Part shown: one piece after another, positions 15,771 through 24,309 of the stretch
How positions within the stretch are numbered: the stretch's first letter is position 1
Layout of the letters: each line of letters starts with the position of its first letter
Assembly (NCBI GenBank): GCA_022180725.1
Contig: BQMO01000023.1
Span: forward strand, 80,545-144,544
DNA: 64,000 nucleotides
Direction: 5' to 3'
Source: Phycisphaerae bacterium
Lineage (GTDB): Bacteria > Planctomycetota > Phycisphaerae > Phycisphaerales > UBA1924
Notes under the pieces: generated by a model
What the model saw: the letters and a program-made list of their open reading frames with translations, nothing else
What the model was told of the DNA's origin: nothing
Databases searched by the model: none
Position numbers and translations under genes: made by a program

Positions 15771-17503
15771 CGCCACATCCATCGGAGCATCGCCCCGAAT
15801 CGCCGCGCGTATCCGCGTGCGTCGCACAGCGGCGAGGCCAGGAGCGACGCGCGGAGCGTTTCGTGAACAGTTCGGAGTCGTACTCGATCGCGTGCCATGC
15901 CCGCAGCGATTGTTACGAACCCGGCCTCATCGGACGCAACCCACTCGGGTTTTCCCGCCGCGGTGAGCAGCGACGCCCCCACCCGCGCCCGGTGAACGCC
16001 CCCCGCCATGGTCACGACCGGCACGCCCATCCATAGCGCCTCGCACGTGGTCGTCGTGCCGTTGTAGGGCGTCGCGTCGAGGCACACGTCGATCGCGCCG
16101 TACGACCCAAGGTGCCCGTCGCGGTCATGCGCGAACGGGCTGAAGGCGATGCGCGACGCCTCGACCCCGCACGCCGCGAATCGCGCCGCCGTCGCTCGGT
16201 TCAGCGCCTCGGACTGCACGCGGGCCTTGAGCAGCAGCCGGCTGTCCGGCACGGCCCGGAGCACCCCGCTCCACAGCGCCACCGTCGCGTCGGTGATCTT
16301 CCCCACCCGGTTGAATGAACCGAAGGTGATCGGCTCCCTCTCACCCCCGGGCTGCAAGGCCCGCGACGGCCGCGGCTCGGGCAGGGGGTGCTCGGGCTGA
16401 TAGCACAGGAAGCACCCCTCGACACGCGCGGGGCGCTCGGTCAGGTGCGCGTCGTGCGCGGGCGGGTCCGTCACGCCGTCCACGATACGAAAGTCCATCG
16501 TCGTCAGACCCGTCGTATTGGGGTAGCCCAGGAACGTGGCCTGCACGGGAGCGACGCGCGGCAGGAGCCAATCCAGGTGGTGGCCGGCGGTCCACCCGTG
16601 GCACTCGATCAGAATGTCGATCTTGTCGGTCCGGCACAGATCGGCGAGGCCCGCGCGCCCGCCGAGGGGCACGTCGCGCCAGTTCGGCCGCGCCCGGAAC
16701 CACGCCGTGCGGGTGTCGGGCTGATCGACCGTGCCGTACGAGAACAGCGTGATCGCGGGGTCGTCAAAGTGCTCGAGCAGTGGGCGAAGAAAGACCGCGC
16801 ACACGTGCTCGCAGTAGTCCGATGAAAGCAAGGCCACCCGGATGGGCCGTTCCGGGTTCGGCGGGTCGATCGGCGCGAGGGGCGTGTCGGTCCATCGGGG
16901 TGACAGGCGTGTGTGCAGGTCGCGGTGGGCGATGGGGTCGTGCGCGACGAGGTTGAGCGTGTACGCCGCGGCGACGAGCACGTCGTGCGACGTAGGGCAC
17001 GCCGCCACGGCGCGGAGAAGCACCCGCGACGCCTCATCCGGGTGGCCGACCTCTTGCAGCAGCCGCGCATGGTCGATCCACAAGCCTGCGTTCGCCGGCT
17101 CAGCGGCGTGGGCCGCCTCGTACACCCCCGACGCGGCGTCGAACTCGCCGCCTTCAAGGTGCAGCCTCGCCATCAGGCTCACCGCCTGCCCGTGCGACGG
17201 GGCTGCCGCCAAGGCTCGCGCCAAAATAGGCTCAGCCTCGGCTTGTCGCCCCAGCAGGAACAGCACGTTCGCGTGCGTAGCCAGCAAGTCCGGGTCGCGG
17301 GGGCTGGCCGCGGTCGCGCGCGCGATGTAGAACAGGGCGGCCTCGTCTTCGTGCTTCGCGCCGTGCGCCATCGCCATCAGGCGGTTGGCGTTCGGTTCGC
17401 CCGGCGCCTTGGCGAGCACCTGGCGCAGCAGGCGCATGGCCTCGTCGAGCCGCCCGCCCTGGAGGTGTTCGTACGCCGCGATGACCTGCTGCTCGAGCCG
17501 CAT
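15743..17503 (-). CDS. TPR protein with GT41 (SPINDLY/OGT-type) glycosyltransferase domain
   Basis: Putative protein O-glycosyltransferase. The N-terminal ~180 residues are tetratricopeptide-like helical repeats (for example GGRLDEAMRLLRQVLAKAPGE and GGEFDAASGVYEAAHAAEPAN). From about residue 200 the sequence matches GT41: FLGYPNTTGLTTMDFRIVDG, then FGSFNRVGKITDATVALW and the donor-site stretch DATPYNGTTTTCEALWMGVP. Bacterial homologues are often linked to flagellin or adhesin glycosylation. It lies 1 kb from the second flagellin gene but on the opposite strand, tail to tail with xer. The sugar donor and target are inferred, not seen. Confidence 0.85.
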   Translation of the reverse strand: MRLEQQVIAAYEHLQGGRLDEAMRLLRQVLAKAPGEPNANRLMAMAHGAKHEDEAALFYIARATAASPRDPDLLATHANVLFLLGRQAEAEPILARALAAAPSHGQAVSLMARLHLEGGEFDAASGVYEAAHAAEPANAGLWIDHARLLQEVGHPDEASRVLLRAVAACPTSHDVLVAAAYTLNLVAHDPIAHRDLHTRLSPRWTDTPLAPIDPPNPERPIRVALLSSDYCEHVCAVFLRPLLEHFDDPAITLFSYGTVDQPDTRTAWFRARPNWRDVPLGGRAGLADLCRTDKIDILIECHGWTAGHHLDWLLPRVAPVQATFLGYPNTTGLTTMDFRIVDGVTDPPAHDAHLTERPARVEGCFLCYQPEHPLPEPRPSRALQPGGEREPITFGSFNRVGKITDATVALWSGVLRAVPDSRLLLKARVQSEALNRATAARFAACGVEASRIAFSPFAHDRDGHLGSYGAIDVCLDATPYNGTTTTCEALWMGVPVVTMAGGVHRARVGASLLTAAGKPEWVASDEAGFVTIAAGMARDRVRLRTVHETLRASLLASPLCDARGYARRFGAMLRWMWRQACERSRG

Positions 17504-17620
17504 GCCGCTCCTTGTCGCCCCGCGCCCCGTGGACGCATGGAATCAGCGAAGGGCGAATCGTACACTTTCGCGGGTTTTCAGAAAGTCCTGAAAGCGCAAC
17601 CCGCCTTGCACGGAGACGAC

Positions 17621-19042
17621 ATGAGCCGAACCTACGCCCCCCCGCCCGAGCACCCGGCCGCCGACGTGCGCGACGAAGGGTTTTTGGCCGCGGTGGCGGC
17701 GGGCGAGTCGCGCCTGACGCTCGATCAGGGTCTGGCGCTGTTCCACGCCCTCCCGCTCCCGGAACTGGGCCGCTGGGCCGATGCCCGCTGCCGCCGGCTG
17801 CACGGCGAGGCGGTCCGCACGTACATCATCGACCGGAACATCAACTACACGAACGTGTGCAACGCGAAGTGCACGTTCTGCGCCTTCCGGCGCGACGCCG
17901 ACGACGCCGACGCGTACACGCTGCCGAAGGAGGCCATCCACGAGAAGATCGCCCAGTTGGAAGCCATCGGGGGCACGCAGGTGCTCATGCAGGGCGGGAT
18001 GAACCCCGATCTGCCGCTGGACTATTACCTCGACCTGCTCGCGTCGATCCGCGAACGATTCCCGCGGGTGCACGTTCACGCCTTCAGCCCGCCGGAGATG
18101 GTCGAGTTCGTGCACTTCTTCAATCCCCCCGGGGCCGACTTCGCGGGCAAGGTGCGCTGGGTACTGACTCGTCTGCGTGACGCGGGGCTGCACAGCCTGC
18201 CCGGGGGCGGGGGCGAGGTCTTCGCGGCCCCGGTGCGGCGGAAGATCGGGCTGGGCAAGTGCGACGCGGAGTCGTGGCTGACGGTGATGCACGAGGCACA
18301 CGCCCTGGGCATGTTCACCAGCGCCACGATGATGTTCGGGCACATCGAGGGGATCGCCGACCGGATTCACCACATGGGGCTGGTCCGCGCGTGGCAGGAC
18401 AGGGTGCTCTCGCGGGGTGTGGAAGGATTCGGCCACTACAAATCGTTCATTTCCTGGCCCTTCCAGCGAGAAAACACGCCCCTGGGCCGCATCAAGGACT
18501 GGGGGCATGCGCCCGAGGAACTCGCCTCGGAGTTTCCGGGTGATGTTGTGGCGCGGGCGTTCGCGTGGGGCGCGCACCCGGACGTGGACTATCGCGACCT
18601 CGGCCCCGCGGCGGCGGAGTTCGGGCGGCGGGTGCGCATGAGCGGGGCGAGCGACTACCTCCGCACGCAGGCGATCAGCCGGCTGATGCTCGACAACGTG
18701 TACTCCATCGGCGCGTCGTGGGTCACCATGGGCCCGCACGTGGGGCAGGTGGCCCTGGCCTACGGCGCCAATGACATGGGCAGCGTGATGATGGAGGAGA
18801 ACGTGGTGAGCAGCGCGGGGACGACGTACTGCCTCGACGAGGCGGTGCTCTGCCACCTGATCCGTGGCGCCGGGTTCCTCCCCGCGCAGCGGAACAACAC
18901 GTACGACGTGCTGCGCGTGCATGATGGGCACGACGCGCCGGACTTGAAGGTGACGGACTGGTCGACCCACCGGGCGCGGAAGTTGCACATCCAGGCGCCC
19001 AAGGCCGGCAAGGCCGCCCTGACCGTGAGCGCCAAGCCGTGA
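17621..19042 (+). CDS. mqnC: Cyclic dehypoxanthinylfutalosine synthase MqnC (radical SAM)
   Basis: Radical SAM enzyme of the futalosine pathway to menaquinone, cyclising dehypoxanthinylfutalosine. The 4Fe-4S cysteines are Cys80, Cys84 and Cys87 in NVCNAKCTFCAF (CX3CX2C). The family stretches TQVLMQGGMNPDLPLDYY and VHVHAFSPPE follow, then ISWPFQRENTPLG and a C-terminal SSAGTTYCL. At 473 residues it is longer than typical MqnC (~370-400), partly from an N-terminal extension and an insert near the FNPPGADFAGKVRWV segment. MqnE is the nearest alternative but lacks the QGGMNP pattern. Its stop overlaps the start of the next gene. Confidence 0.88.
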   Translation: MSRTYAPPPEHPAADVRDEGFLAAVAAGESRLTLDQGLALFHALPLPELGRWADARCRRLHGEAVRTYIIDRNINYTNVCNAKCTFCAFRRDADDADAYTLPKEAIHEKIAQLEAIGGTQVLMQGGMNPDLPLDYYLDLLASIRERFPRVHVHAFSPPEMVEFVHFFNPPGADFAGKVRWVLTRLRDAGLHSLPGGGGEVFAAPVRRKIGLGKCDAESWLTVMHEAHALGMFTSATMMFGHIEGIADRIHHMGLVRAWQDRVLSRGVEGFGHYKSFISWPFQRENTPLGRIKDWGHAPEELASEFPGDVVARAFAWGAHPDVDYRDLGPAAAEFGRRVRMSGASDYLRTQAISRLMLDNVYSIGASWVTMGPHVGQVALAYGANDMGSVMMEENVVSSAGTTYCLDEAVLCHLIRGAGFLPAQRNNTYDVLRVHDGHDAPDLKVTDWSTHRARKLHIQAPKAGKAALTVSAKP

Positions 19043-19599
19043 CGAACGACGGGGCCACGCGGGCCATGGTCGCCGGGGTACTCCTCGCCGTGCTCGCGGT
19101 GACGTTTACGCGTCTGGCCGGGCCGCGTACTGCTCCGACCTCGGACTCACCACCACCCAAGGTATACCGGAAACTTCTCGAACCACCTTCCCGTGCGGCC
19201 GTCAACGAGCACCTCGCCGCGACCCTCATGCAGCGTGGCAAGCGCGTCTACGAGGCGTGCGTGGCGTGCCACTTGCCCACGGGGGTTGGCGTGCCCGGCA
19301 CCAATCCGCCGCTCATCGGTTCGCACATCGCCGACGCGCCGCCCGGTCGGCTGATCCGCGCGATGCTCCACGGCGTCGAAGGACCGCTCACGATCGATGG
19401 CGAGGAGTACGAGGGCGTCATGCCCCCCGCCCAGGTCGAAACCGACGACGATCTCGCCGCGGTGCTCACGTACATCCGTCGCTCGTGGGGCAACGCCGGG
19501 TCGGCCGTCACCCCGGCGATGGTCCGGGCCGTACGCGAAGCCACGCGCGAACACGAAGGCCACTGGACAACCGAGGATCTGAACCGCATCGTCGACTAA
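19039..19599 (+). CDS. Membrane-anchored or exported class I cytochrome c
   Basis: A 186-residue monohaem cytochrome c. Residues ~8-26 form a hydrophobic N-terminal anchor or signal. The haem motif is Cys74-Val-Ala-Cys77-His78 and a likely distal ligand is Met128 in YEGVMPPAQ. This domain layout is common in electron carriers to terminal oxidases or in periplasmic dehydrogenase partners. The GTG start overlaps the mqnC stop (GTGA), so the two are translationally coupled; both belong to respiration, but a direct link is not shown. Confidence 0.82.
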   Translation: MTNDGATRAMVAGVLLAVLAVTFTRLAGPRTAPTSDSPPPKVYRKLLEPPSRAAVNEHLAATLMQRGKRVYEACVACHLPTGVGVPGTNPPLIGSHIADAPPGRLIRAMLHGVEGPLTIDGEEYEGVMPPAQVETDDDLAAVLTYIRRSWGNAGSAVTPAMVRAVREATREHEGHWTTEDLNRIVD

Positions 19600-19711
19600 G
19601 CGCCGAAAACCCACACGCCGACCACGGGATTCCACAATCGGAAACACGCCATTTGGCCGTGGAAACAGGCTTATTCTCGGGCCATACCTCCTATCCCACG
19701 ATTCCACCTGA

Positions 19712-19739
19712 TTGACAGATTATCCTTTTTCAGTAGTCT
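19712..19739 (+). promoter_or_regulatory. Candidate sigma-70 promoter
   Basis: TTGACA (19712-19717) and TAGTCT (19734-19739) are separated by 16 bases in a locally AT-rich patch, 40 bases before the start of the exported protein at 19780. The -10 box is weak. Confidence 0.45.
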
Positions 19740-19779
19740 GATTCGTCGCCTCACTTCGGGGCGGTTGGAGAGAGACCCC

Positions 19780-20793
19780 ATGAATATCGTGGCTTCCGGT
19801 CGTAGCGCGCGCCGTGCGTGCGCGGGTGGTTTTGCGGCGCTCGCCGCGGCAGCATCGCCCGCCTTGGCGGTGCTCGGTTCGTTCGGGCCCAACGAGGGCT
19901 ACAGCCTCAGCGTGTATTCCGGCGGGTACAACTGGGCCGACGTGACCTACTACAACGCCGGGGCGTACGGCCCCGCGGCGGGCGGCGGCTCGGGGCCGAA
20001 CTTCATCGCCCCTGACAGCGGTCTCTGGCGGCTCGTTTCCAACGCGGGCGGGTTCTTCAGCAACAGCGCCGCCCGCAACGCCACGCTCGGCGGCGCGCCG
20101 CCCTACCCCACCACGCACCCCACGGGCGTCCCCGCCTACCTCGTCGGTGCGCACTTCCCGGGGCGCAACAACGACGGGTACAACCTCGCCATCCGCAACG
20201 ACACCCCCTCGGGCAGTGGCCCGGTCACCTACGACTACGACCTGGACATCTACGACACGGGCGGCTCCAACGCCGCGGCGACGACCTCCGGGGTTGTCAC
20301 CTCTCAGTTCTACTACCTTGCCGACCCCGACATGCCCTACCAGCCCGGCACGCCCCGCCAGGACAAGTTCACCATGTCCTTCATGGACGCCCTGGGCAAC
20401 ATCGGCCTCCAGTGGGGCTACTCCCGCGACAACATGGTCGCGTGGCGCGATTCGCCCTCGGCCCCGTGGAACTACACCGGCATCCAGGCCCTGCCCACGA
20501 GTTGGGACGGCGTGAAGGTCTCCATGGACCTGACCGCTGACACCTTCGGCATCGACTACTACGACGCCGTGCTCAACACCTGGTCGAGCATCGTCCCCGC
20601 GGGCACGCCCATGGGCATGAACATGGCCAACTTCACGACCATCCGCTGGCAACTCGAGGACAGCGTGCACCTGGGCATCGGCGGGAAGAACATGTTCGAT
20701 GACTTCTCCTTCGGCGGGTTTATCCCGTCCCCGGCGGGCGGCGCGGTGCTCGCCATGGGCATGATGGTCCTCGGGCGGCGTCGCCGGTCGTAA
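19780..20793 (+). CDS. Exported protein with PEP-CTERM-like C-terminal signal
   Basis: I do not recognise a function. The 337-residue protein has an Arg-rich N-terminus and hydrophobic signal peptide (to about residue 30, ASPALA). A long aromatic and glycine-rich body follows (many Y, W, N, G; for example YYNAGAYGPAAGGGSG), probably a beta-rich secreted domain. The C-terminus is a sorting-like tripartite signal: PSPAGG, a hydrophobic helix (AVLAMGMMVLG) and RRRRS. This looks like the PEP-CTERM/exosortase type with PSP in place of PEP. The ATG at 19780 is preferred over an upstream TTG, with GGAGAG just before it. Confidence 0.7.
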   Translation: MNIVASGRSARRACAGGFAALAAAASPALAVLGSFGPNEGYSLSVYSGGYNWADVTYYNAGAYGPAAGGGSGPNFIAPDSGLWRLVSNAGGFFSNSAARNATLGGAPPYPTTHPTGVPAYLVGAHFPGRNNDGYNLAIRNDTPSGSGPVTYDYDLDIYDTGGSNAAATTSGVVTSQFYYLADPDMPYQPGTPRQDKFTMSFMDALGNIGLQWGYSRDNMVAWRDSPSAPWNYTGIQALPTSWDGVKVSMDLTADTFGIDYYDAVLNTWSSIVPAGTPMGMNMANFTTIRWQLEDSVHLGIGGKNMFDDFSFGGFIPSPAGGAVLAMGMMVLGRRRRS

Positions 20794-20820
20794 GCACGGC
20801 CGACCATCCTCCACGCTCCA

Positions 20821-22116
20821 TCACCACGCCGCCAGCACGGCGACGTGGTTGATATTCGTTCCCGTCGGCCCGGGGCGCAGCAGCACGCCCGCCGCGTCGA
20901 GGGCGCGATGGCTGTCGTGTTGCGCGAGGGCCGCCTCGGGGTCGAGGCCCGTGCGCGCGAGTCGGCCCCATGTTTCATGCGTCACGAAGGCCCCCGCCGC
21001 GTCGGTTGGGCCGTCGATGCCATCACTCGAAAACGCCAGCAGCCCCATGGGACGCAGGGCGTGCGCCATGACCTTCGCCGCGGCGAGGGCGAACTCCTGG
21101 CTCGGCCCGCCCGCGCCGGGGGCTTTATTCACTGTCACGGTCCATTCACCGCCGAGCACCCACACGCGGGGTGCCTCGCCGTTGCAAGGATCACCCGCCG
21201 CGCGCTCGACCAGCGCGGCGGCGAGATCGCTTGCCTCGCCCTCGACGCCCGTGCGACATTCGACGACGCGATACCCCATCGCCCGGAGCCGTGCCGCGAC
21301 CGCCTCAATGCCCGCGCCATTGCCCGCGATCACGCGGTTGTCGCACCGCGCCAGGCGAGAATCGCCGGGCTTGATCGTTTCGAGCATTTCGCCTCGTACG
21401 CCGCGACGCAGGTGTGTCGTGACCGCGGGCAGGGCGTCGGCGAGTCGATACCGATCGAGCACCGCCAACGCGTCGGTGTAGGTCGTCGGGTCCGCCGCGG
21501 TCGGGCCCGAGGCGATCACGTCGAGGGAATCGCCGACGACGTCGCTGAGGATGTACGCGATCATCGCGCCGCGGCACGCGGCGGCGAGGCGCCCGCCCTT
21601 GAGTTGCTCGGCGTGCTTGCGCACGCAGTTGAGTTCGCGGATCGACGCGCCGGCCCGCTGCAGAGCGACTGTCGCCGCCGCGATATCCTGCACCGACAGC
21701 CCCGGCGAGGGGAGGCACAGATGAGCCGAGGCTCCGCCCGAGATCAGCACCACCGCGGTCTCATCCGGTTCGACCCGCTCAACGACGCCGAGCACTGCGC
21801 CGGCCGCCGTCATGTTGCGCTCGGTTGGGACCGGATGATCGCACCGGAACACCGAGACACCCGCGGCCGGTAGCGACGCCGGAATCGCAACGCCTTCGGG
21901 CACCGTCGCCACACCCTCCACGGGCGCAGCCGGAAGCAACGCCAACGCCTCGTCGGCCATGGCGGCGGCGGCCTTGCCGCTGGCGACGAGCCGAACGCGT
22001 CCGGCGGGCGGCCGGTACGCCCGCCGCACCGCGGCGCGCGGGTCCCCCGCGTCCACCATGACCTGCGCCAAGGCGCGCGCGTGAACAGGCCAATCTTGGG
22101 GCGAAGGCCGCGTCAT
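20821..22116 (-). CDS. Glycerate 2-kinase, MOFRL/DUF4147 family
   Basis: Enzyme phosphorylating glycerate, of the family sometimes called GckA or TtuD. The 431-residue protein shows the N-terminal DUF4147 part (LVASGKAAAAMADEAL, HPVPTERNMTAA, LISGGASAHLCLPSPGLS) and the C-terminal MOFRL part (FSSDGIDGPTDAAGAFV and GPTGTNINHVAVL). The Lys in ASGKA and the SGGAS loop are hallmark active-site elements. The start at 22116 is the first in-frame Met that matches family length. It is divergent from the small membrane protein operon at 22192. Confidence 0.88.
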   Translation of the reverse strand: MTRPSPQDWPVHARALAQVMVDAGDPRAAVRRAYRPPAGRVRLVASGKAAAAMADEALALLPAAPVEGVATVPEGVAIPASLPAAGVSVFRCDHPVPTERNMTAAGAVLGVVERVEPDETAVVLISGGASAHLCLPSPGLSVQDIAAATVALQRAGASIRELNCVRKHAEQLKGGRLAAACRGAMIAYILSDVVGDSLDVIASGPTAADPTTYTDALAVLDRYRLADALPAVTTHLRRGVRGEMLETIKPGDSRLARCDNRVIAGNGAGIEAVAARLRAMGYRVVECRTGVEGEASDLAAALVERAAGDPCNGEAPRVWVLGGEWTVTVNKAPGAGGPSQEFALAAAKVMAHALRPMGLLAFSSDGIDGPTDAAGAFVTHETWGRLARTGLDPEAALAQHDSHRALDAAGVLLRPGPTGTNINHVAVLAAW

Positions 22117-22191
22117 GAATGGAGCATACAGCGCCAACCACCCGCATCGTCGCCGTGGTATCATGCGGCGTACTTTCGGGAGAATCGCCGC

Positions 22192-22497
22192 ATGAGCCAC
22201 ATGCCCCCCGCGCCGCAACCCTACGGGCACCTCAAACCGCATCGCGGCACGACAATCCTCGTGCTCGGGATTCTCGGGTTCTTCGTCTGCTTTATCTGCG
22301 GCATCGTCGCGTGGGTCATGGGCAACGACGACCTGCGCCAGATGGACGCGGGGCAGATGGACCCCAGCGGGCGCGACCTCACCCAGGCCGGGCGGATCAT
22401 CGGCATCATCGTCGTGCTCCTCAACGTGCTGGCCCTCGTGATCGCCCTGCTGTTCTTCGTCTTCGCGGCGGTGCTCGGCGTCGCGTCGAGCCGGTGA
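22192..22497 (+). CDS. Small membrane protein, DUF4190-like
   Basis: A 101-residue protein with a short Pro- and His-rich N-terminus and two hydrophobic helices (about residues 20-42 and 68-95) joined by a loop containing MGNDDLRQMDAGQMDPSGRDLTQAGRI. The GILG...GIIVVLLNVLAL pattern is that of DUF4190 proteins, whose role is unknown. It is translationally coupled to the next gene (GTGA overlap at 22494), which is also a small membrane protein. Confidence 0.65.
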   Translation: MSHMPPAPQPYGHLKPHRGTTILVLGILGFFVCFICGIVAWVMGNDDLRQMDAGQMDPSGRDLTQAGRIIGIIVVLLNVLALVIALLFFVFAAVLGVASSR

Positions 22498-22922
22498 ACG
22501 CCACCCCCCCATCACCTCGCGCGTCCTCGCCTCATGTTCGCGGCGTGTCGCGCTGGGTGCTTGTGGTGTTGCTCGCGTGGCTTGTCCTTGTCGCCACGGC
22601 GTGGGTGTGGATGCCCCCCGACGCGCCCCCCCTGTGCCCGTTCCGTCGCGCGACGGGCTATCCCTGCCCGACGTGCGGCTCGACCCGCGCCGCCGTCGCG
22701 TTCCTGACCGGCCGGCCGGCCGACGCACTGGCACTCAACCCCTTCATGTCCATCGCGATGGTGCTCACGCCGCTGTTCATCGCGTGGCGTTTCAGTCTCG
22801 GGCGGCGATGGGCCGGGCTTTCTTCGCGTACGTGCGTGCGGCTGATCTGGCTGGCGTTGGTGCTGCTGGCCCTGAACTGGGGGTACCTACTCTGGACGAA
22901 CGCCGCGGCGTCGGCGTCGTGA
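22494..22922 (+). CDS. DUF2752 membrane protein
   Basis: A 142-residue inner-membrane protein. Visible hallmark is the cysteine motif CPFRRATGYPCPTCGSTRA, typical of DUF2752, followed by a LALNPFMSIA stretch. Hydrophobic segments lie near residues 20-38, 82-97 and 115-133. The function of the family is unknown. The GTG start overlaps the stop of the preceding gene by 4 bases, and the next membrane protein begins 31 bases later. Confidence 0.75.
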   Translation: MNATPPSPRASSPHVRGVSRWVLVVLLAWLVLVATAWVWMPPDAPPLCPFRRATGYPCPTCGSTRAAVAFLTGRPADALALNPFMSIAMVLTPLFIAWRFSLGRRWAGLSSRTCVRLIWLALVLLALNWGYLLWTNAAASAS

Positions 22923-22953
22923 GCGCCGCGGACACGCCGAGGATGCCGTTACC

Positions 22954-23736
22954 GTGAACCCGGTCCCGGACGAACCCGAATCCCCACCGCCCACCGAGGA
23001 ACCAACGCCCGATGTCTCGGCGCGGACCGACCGCTGGGCGCACCGGCGCGGCGAGCCGCGGACCTTTGCCGCCGCATGGATCGTCTTCCTGTTCACGGCG
23101 GCCATTGTCGCGCTCGGAGCGGGCGGCTCGCTCGGGCTGGTGGCGACCGACGCGTACCGCACGTCGGCCCGAGTGCTCATGGTGCTGGCGGGCGTCGGCG
23201 TCGGCGTGCTCTGGCCCCTGCTCCGACTCAGCCAGGAAGCCCCGCGCCACCCCGCCCGCGCGGCCCTTCGTGACCTTGTGCTTGTGCTGGCCCCGCTGCA
23301 AGCCATCATCTGGCCCCAGGCGCTCCCGTGGATGGCGGCCTGGCCTCTCGAAGTGGTCGCGGCCTTGGCGGGACTTTTCACGGCGTGGGCCTTGGTTGTT
23401 TCAGGAGTGCTCGCCATGACGCTCCGCGGGCCTGTGATGCCCGGCGTGCGGGCCGCGGTCATGATCGGGCTGATTCTGGCGGGCATGCTGACGCCGGGAC
23501 TTCGTCTGCTGCTCGGCCTGCCGGATGAACTCGCCCGCCGTTCCCGTTCGCCCGACGTACTCCTCACGGCGACCCCCATCACCGGGGGATGGGAGATCCC
23601 CACCGATCGATCGTGGTCCGGCGCCGCGGGGGACGTGTCGCGGGCGCAATGGTTCGCCATCGCCGCCGTCGGCGTCGTGGGCGTGGGAATCTGGGGAATC
23701 GCCGCCGGAGTGGTCCGGCGACGCGAACCGGCCTAG
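22954..23736 (+). CDS. Hypothetical multi-pass membrane protein
   Basis: A 260-residue protein with no recognised family. After a Pro/Glu-rich N-terminus of about 35 residues there are several hydrophobic helices (roughly residues 40-60, 72-88, 105-150, 158-175 and a last one near 235-252), separated by short loops. The C-terminus ends in VVRRREPA. The GTG start follows the DUF2752 gene by 31 bases, so all three small membrane proteins probably form one transcript. Confidence 0.5.
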   Translation: MNPVPDEPESPPPTEEPTPDVSARTDRWAHRRGEPRTFAAAWIVFLFTAAIVALGAGGSLGLVATDAYRTSARVLMVLAGVGVGVLWPLLRLSQEAPRHPARAALRDLVLVLAPLQAIIWPQALPWMAAWPLEVVAALAGLFTAWALVVSGVLAMTLRGPVMPGVRAAVMIGLILAGMLTPGLRLLLGLPDELARRSRSPDVLLTATPITGGWEIPTDRSWSGAAGDVSRAQWFAIAAVGVVGVGIWGIAAGVVRRREPA

Positions 23737-23817
23737 ATTCCCGCCGCCGAGCGCGCCACCGGCGCCTCGGCACCCCTGTCATCACGAGGGTGATCTACTG
23801 TTGGTCGGAGGTATGTC

Positions 23818-24291
23818 ATGGAGTTTGTGACCAAAGCCGAGCGGGAAGCCATCGAACAGCGCCTCGCCTCGCTCATCGCCAACCGCCCGGCCATTTCCGC
23901 GCGCATCGCCGAGGCCCGCGCCCACGGGGACCTCCGCGAGAACGGGGACTACCACGCCGCCCGCGAACAGCAGGGCATGGACGAGGCCGAGATCCGCCGC
24001 CTCCAGGAACGCCTCGCGAGCATGTCCGTCGTCGACGAGAACATGGCCAAGGCCGTGGAAGGCGTCGTCTTCGTCGGCAGCACCGTGCGATTGCGCGAGG
24101 AGCCGGGCGGCGACGAAGACCTCTTCAAACTCGTCGGCGACGCCAGCCCGTCACCACCCGCGGACTATGTCGAGGTGACCGTCACCAGCCCCATGGGCGA
24201 GGCGCTCCTCAAGGCACGCCTCGGCGACACCGTCCGCGTCAATGCGCCGCGCGGCGTCAAGAAGTTCACGGTGATCGAGATCATCCTCTGA
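23818..24291 (+). CDS. greA: Transcription elongation factor GreA
   Basis: Cleavage factor that rescues backtracked RNA polymerase. The 157-residue protein has the usual length. The N-terminal coiled-coil carries the acidic tip in GDLRENGDYHAAREQQ, with the catalytic Asp and Glu preserved, and the C-terminal FKBP-like domain ends in VTSPMGEALLKARLGDTV. A good ribosome-binding site (CGGAGGT) lies a few bases before the ATG. It is convergent with the PhoX-like gene. Confidence 0.93.
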   Translation: MEFVTKAEREAIEQRLASLIANRPAISARIAEARAHGDLRENGDYHAAREQQGMDEAEIRRLQERLASMSVVDENMAKAVEGVVFVGSTVRLREEPGGDEDLFKLVGDASPSPPADYVEVTVTSPMGEALLKARLGDTVRVNAPRGVKKFTVIEIIL

Positions 24292-24309
24292 TCGTGCCCG
24301 CCGTGGTCC

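Noticed and set aside
14024..16036. 670-residue frame across flagellin 2 and xer
   Set aside because: Runs out of frame through two recognised genes and their terminator.
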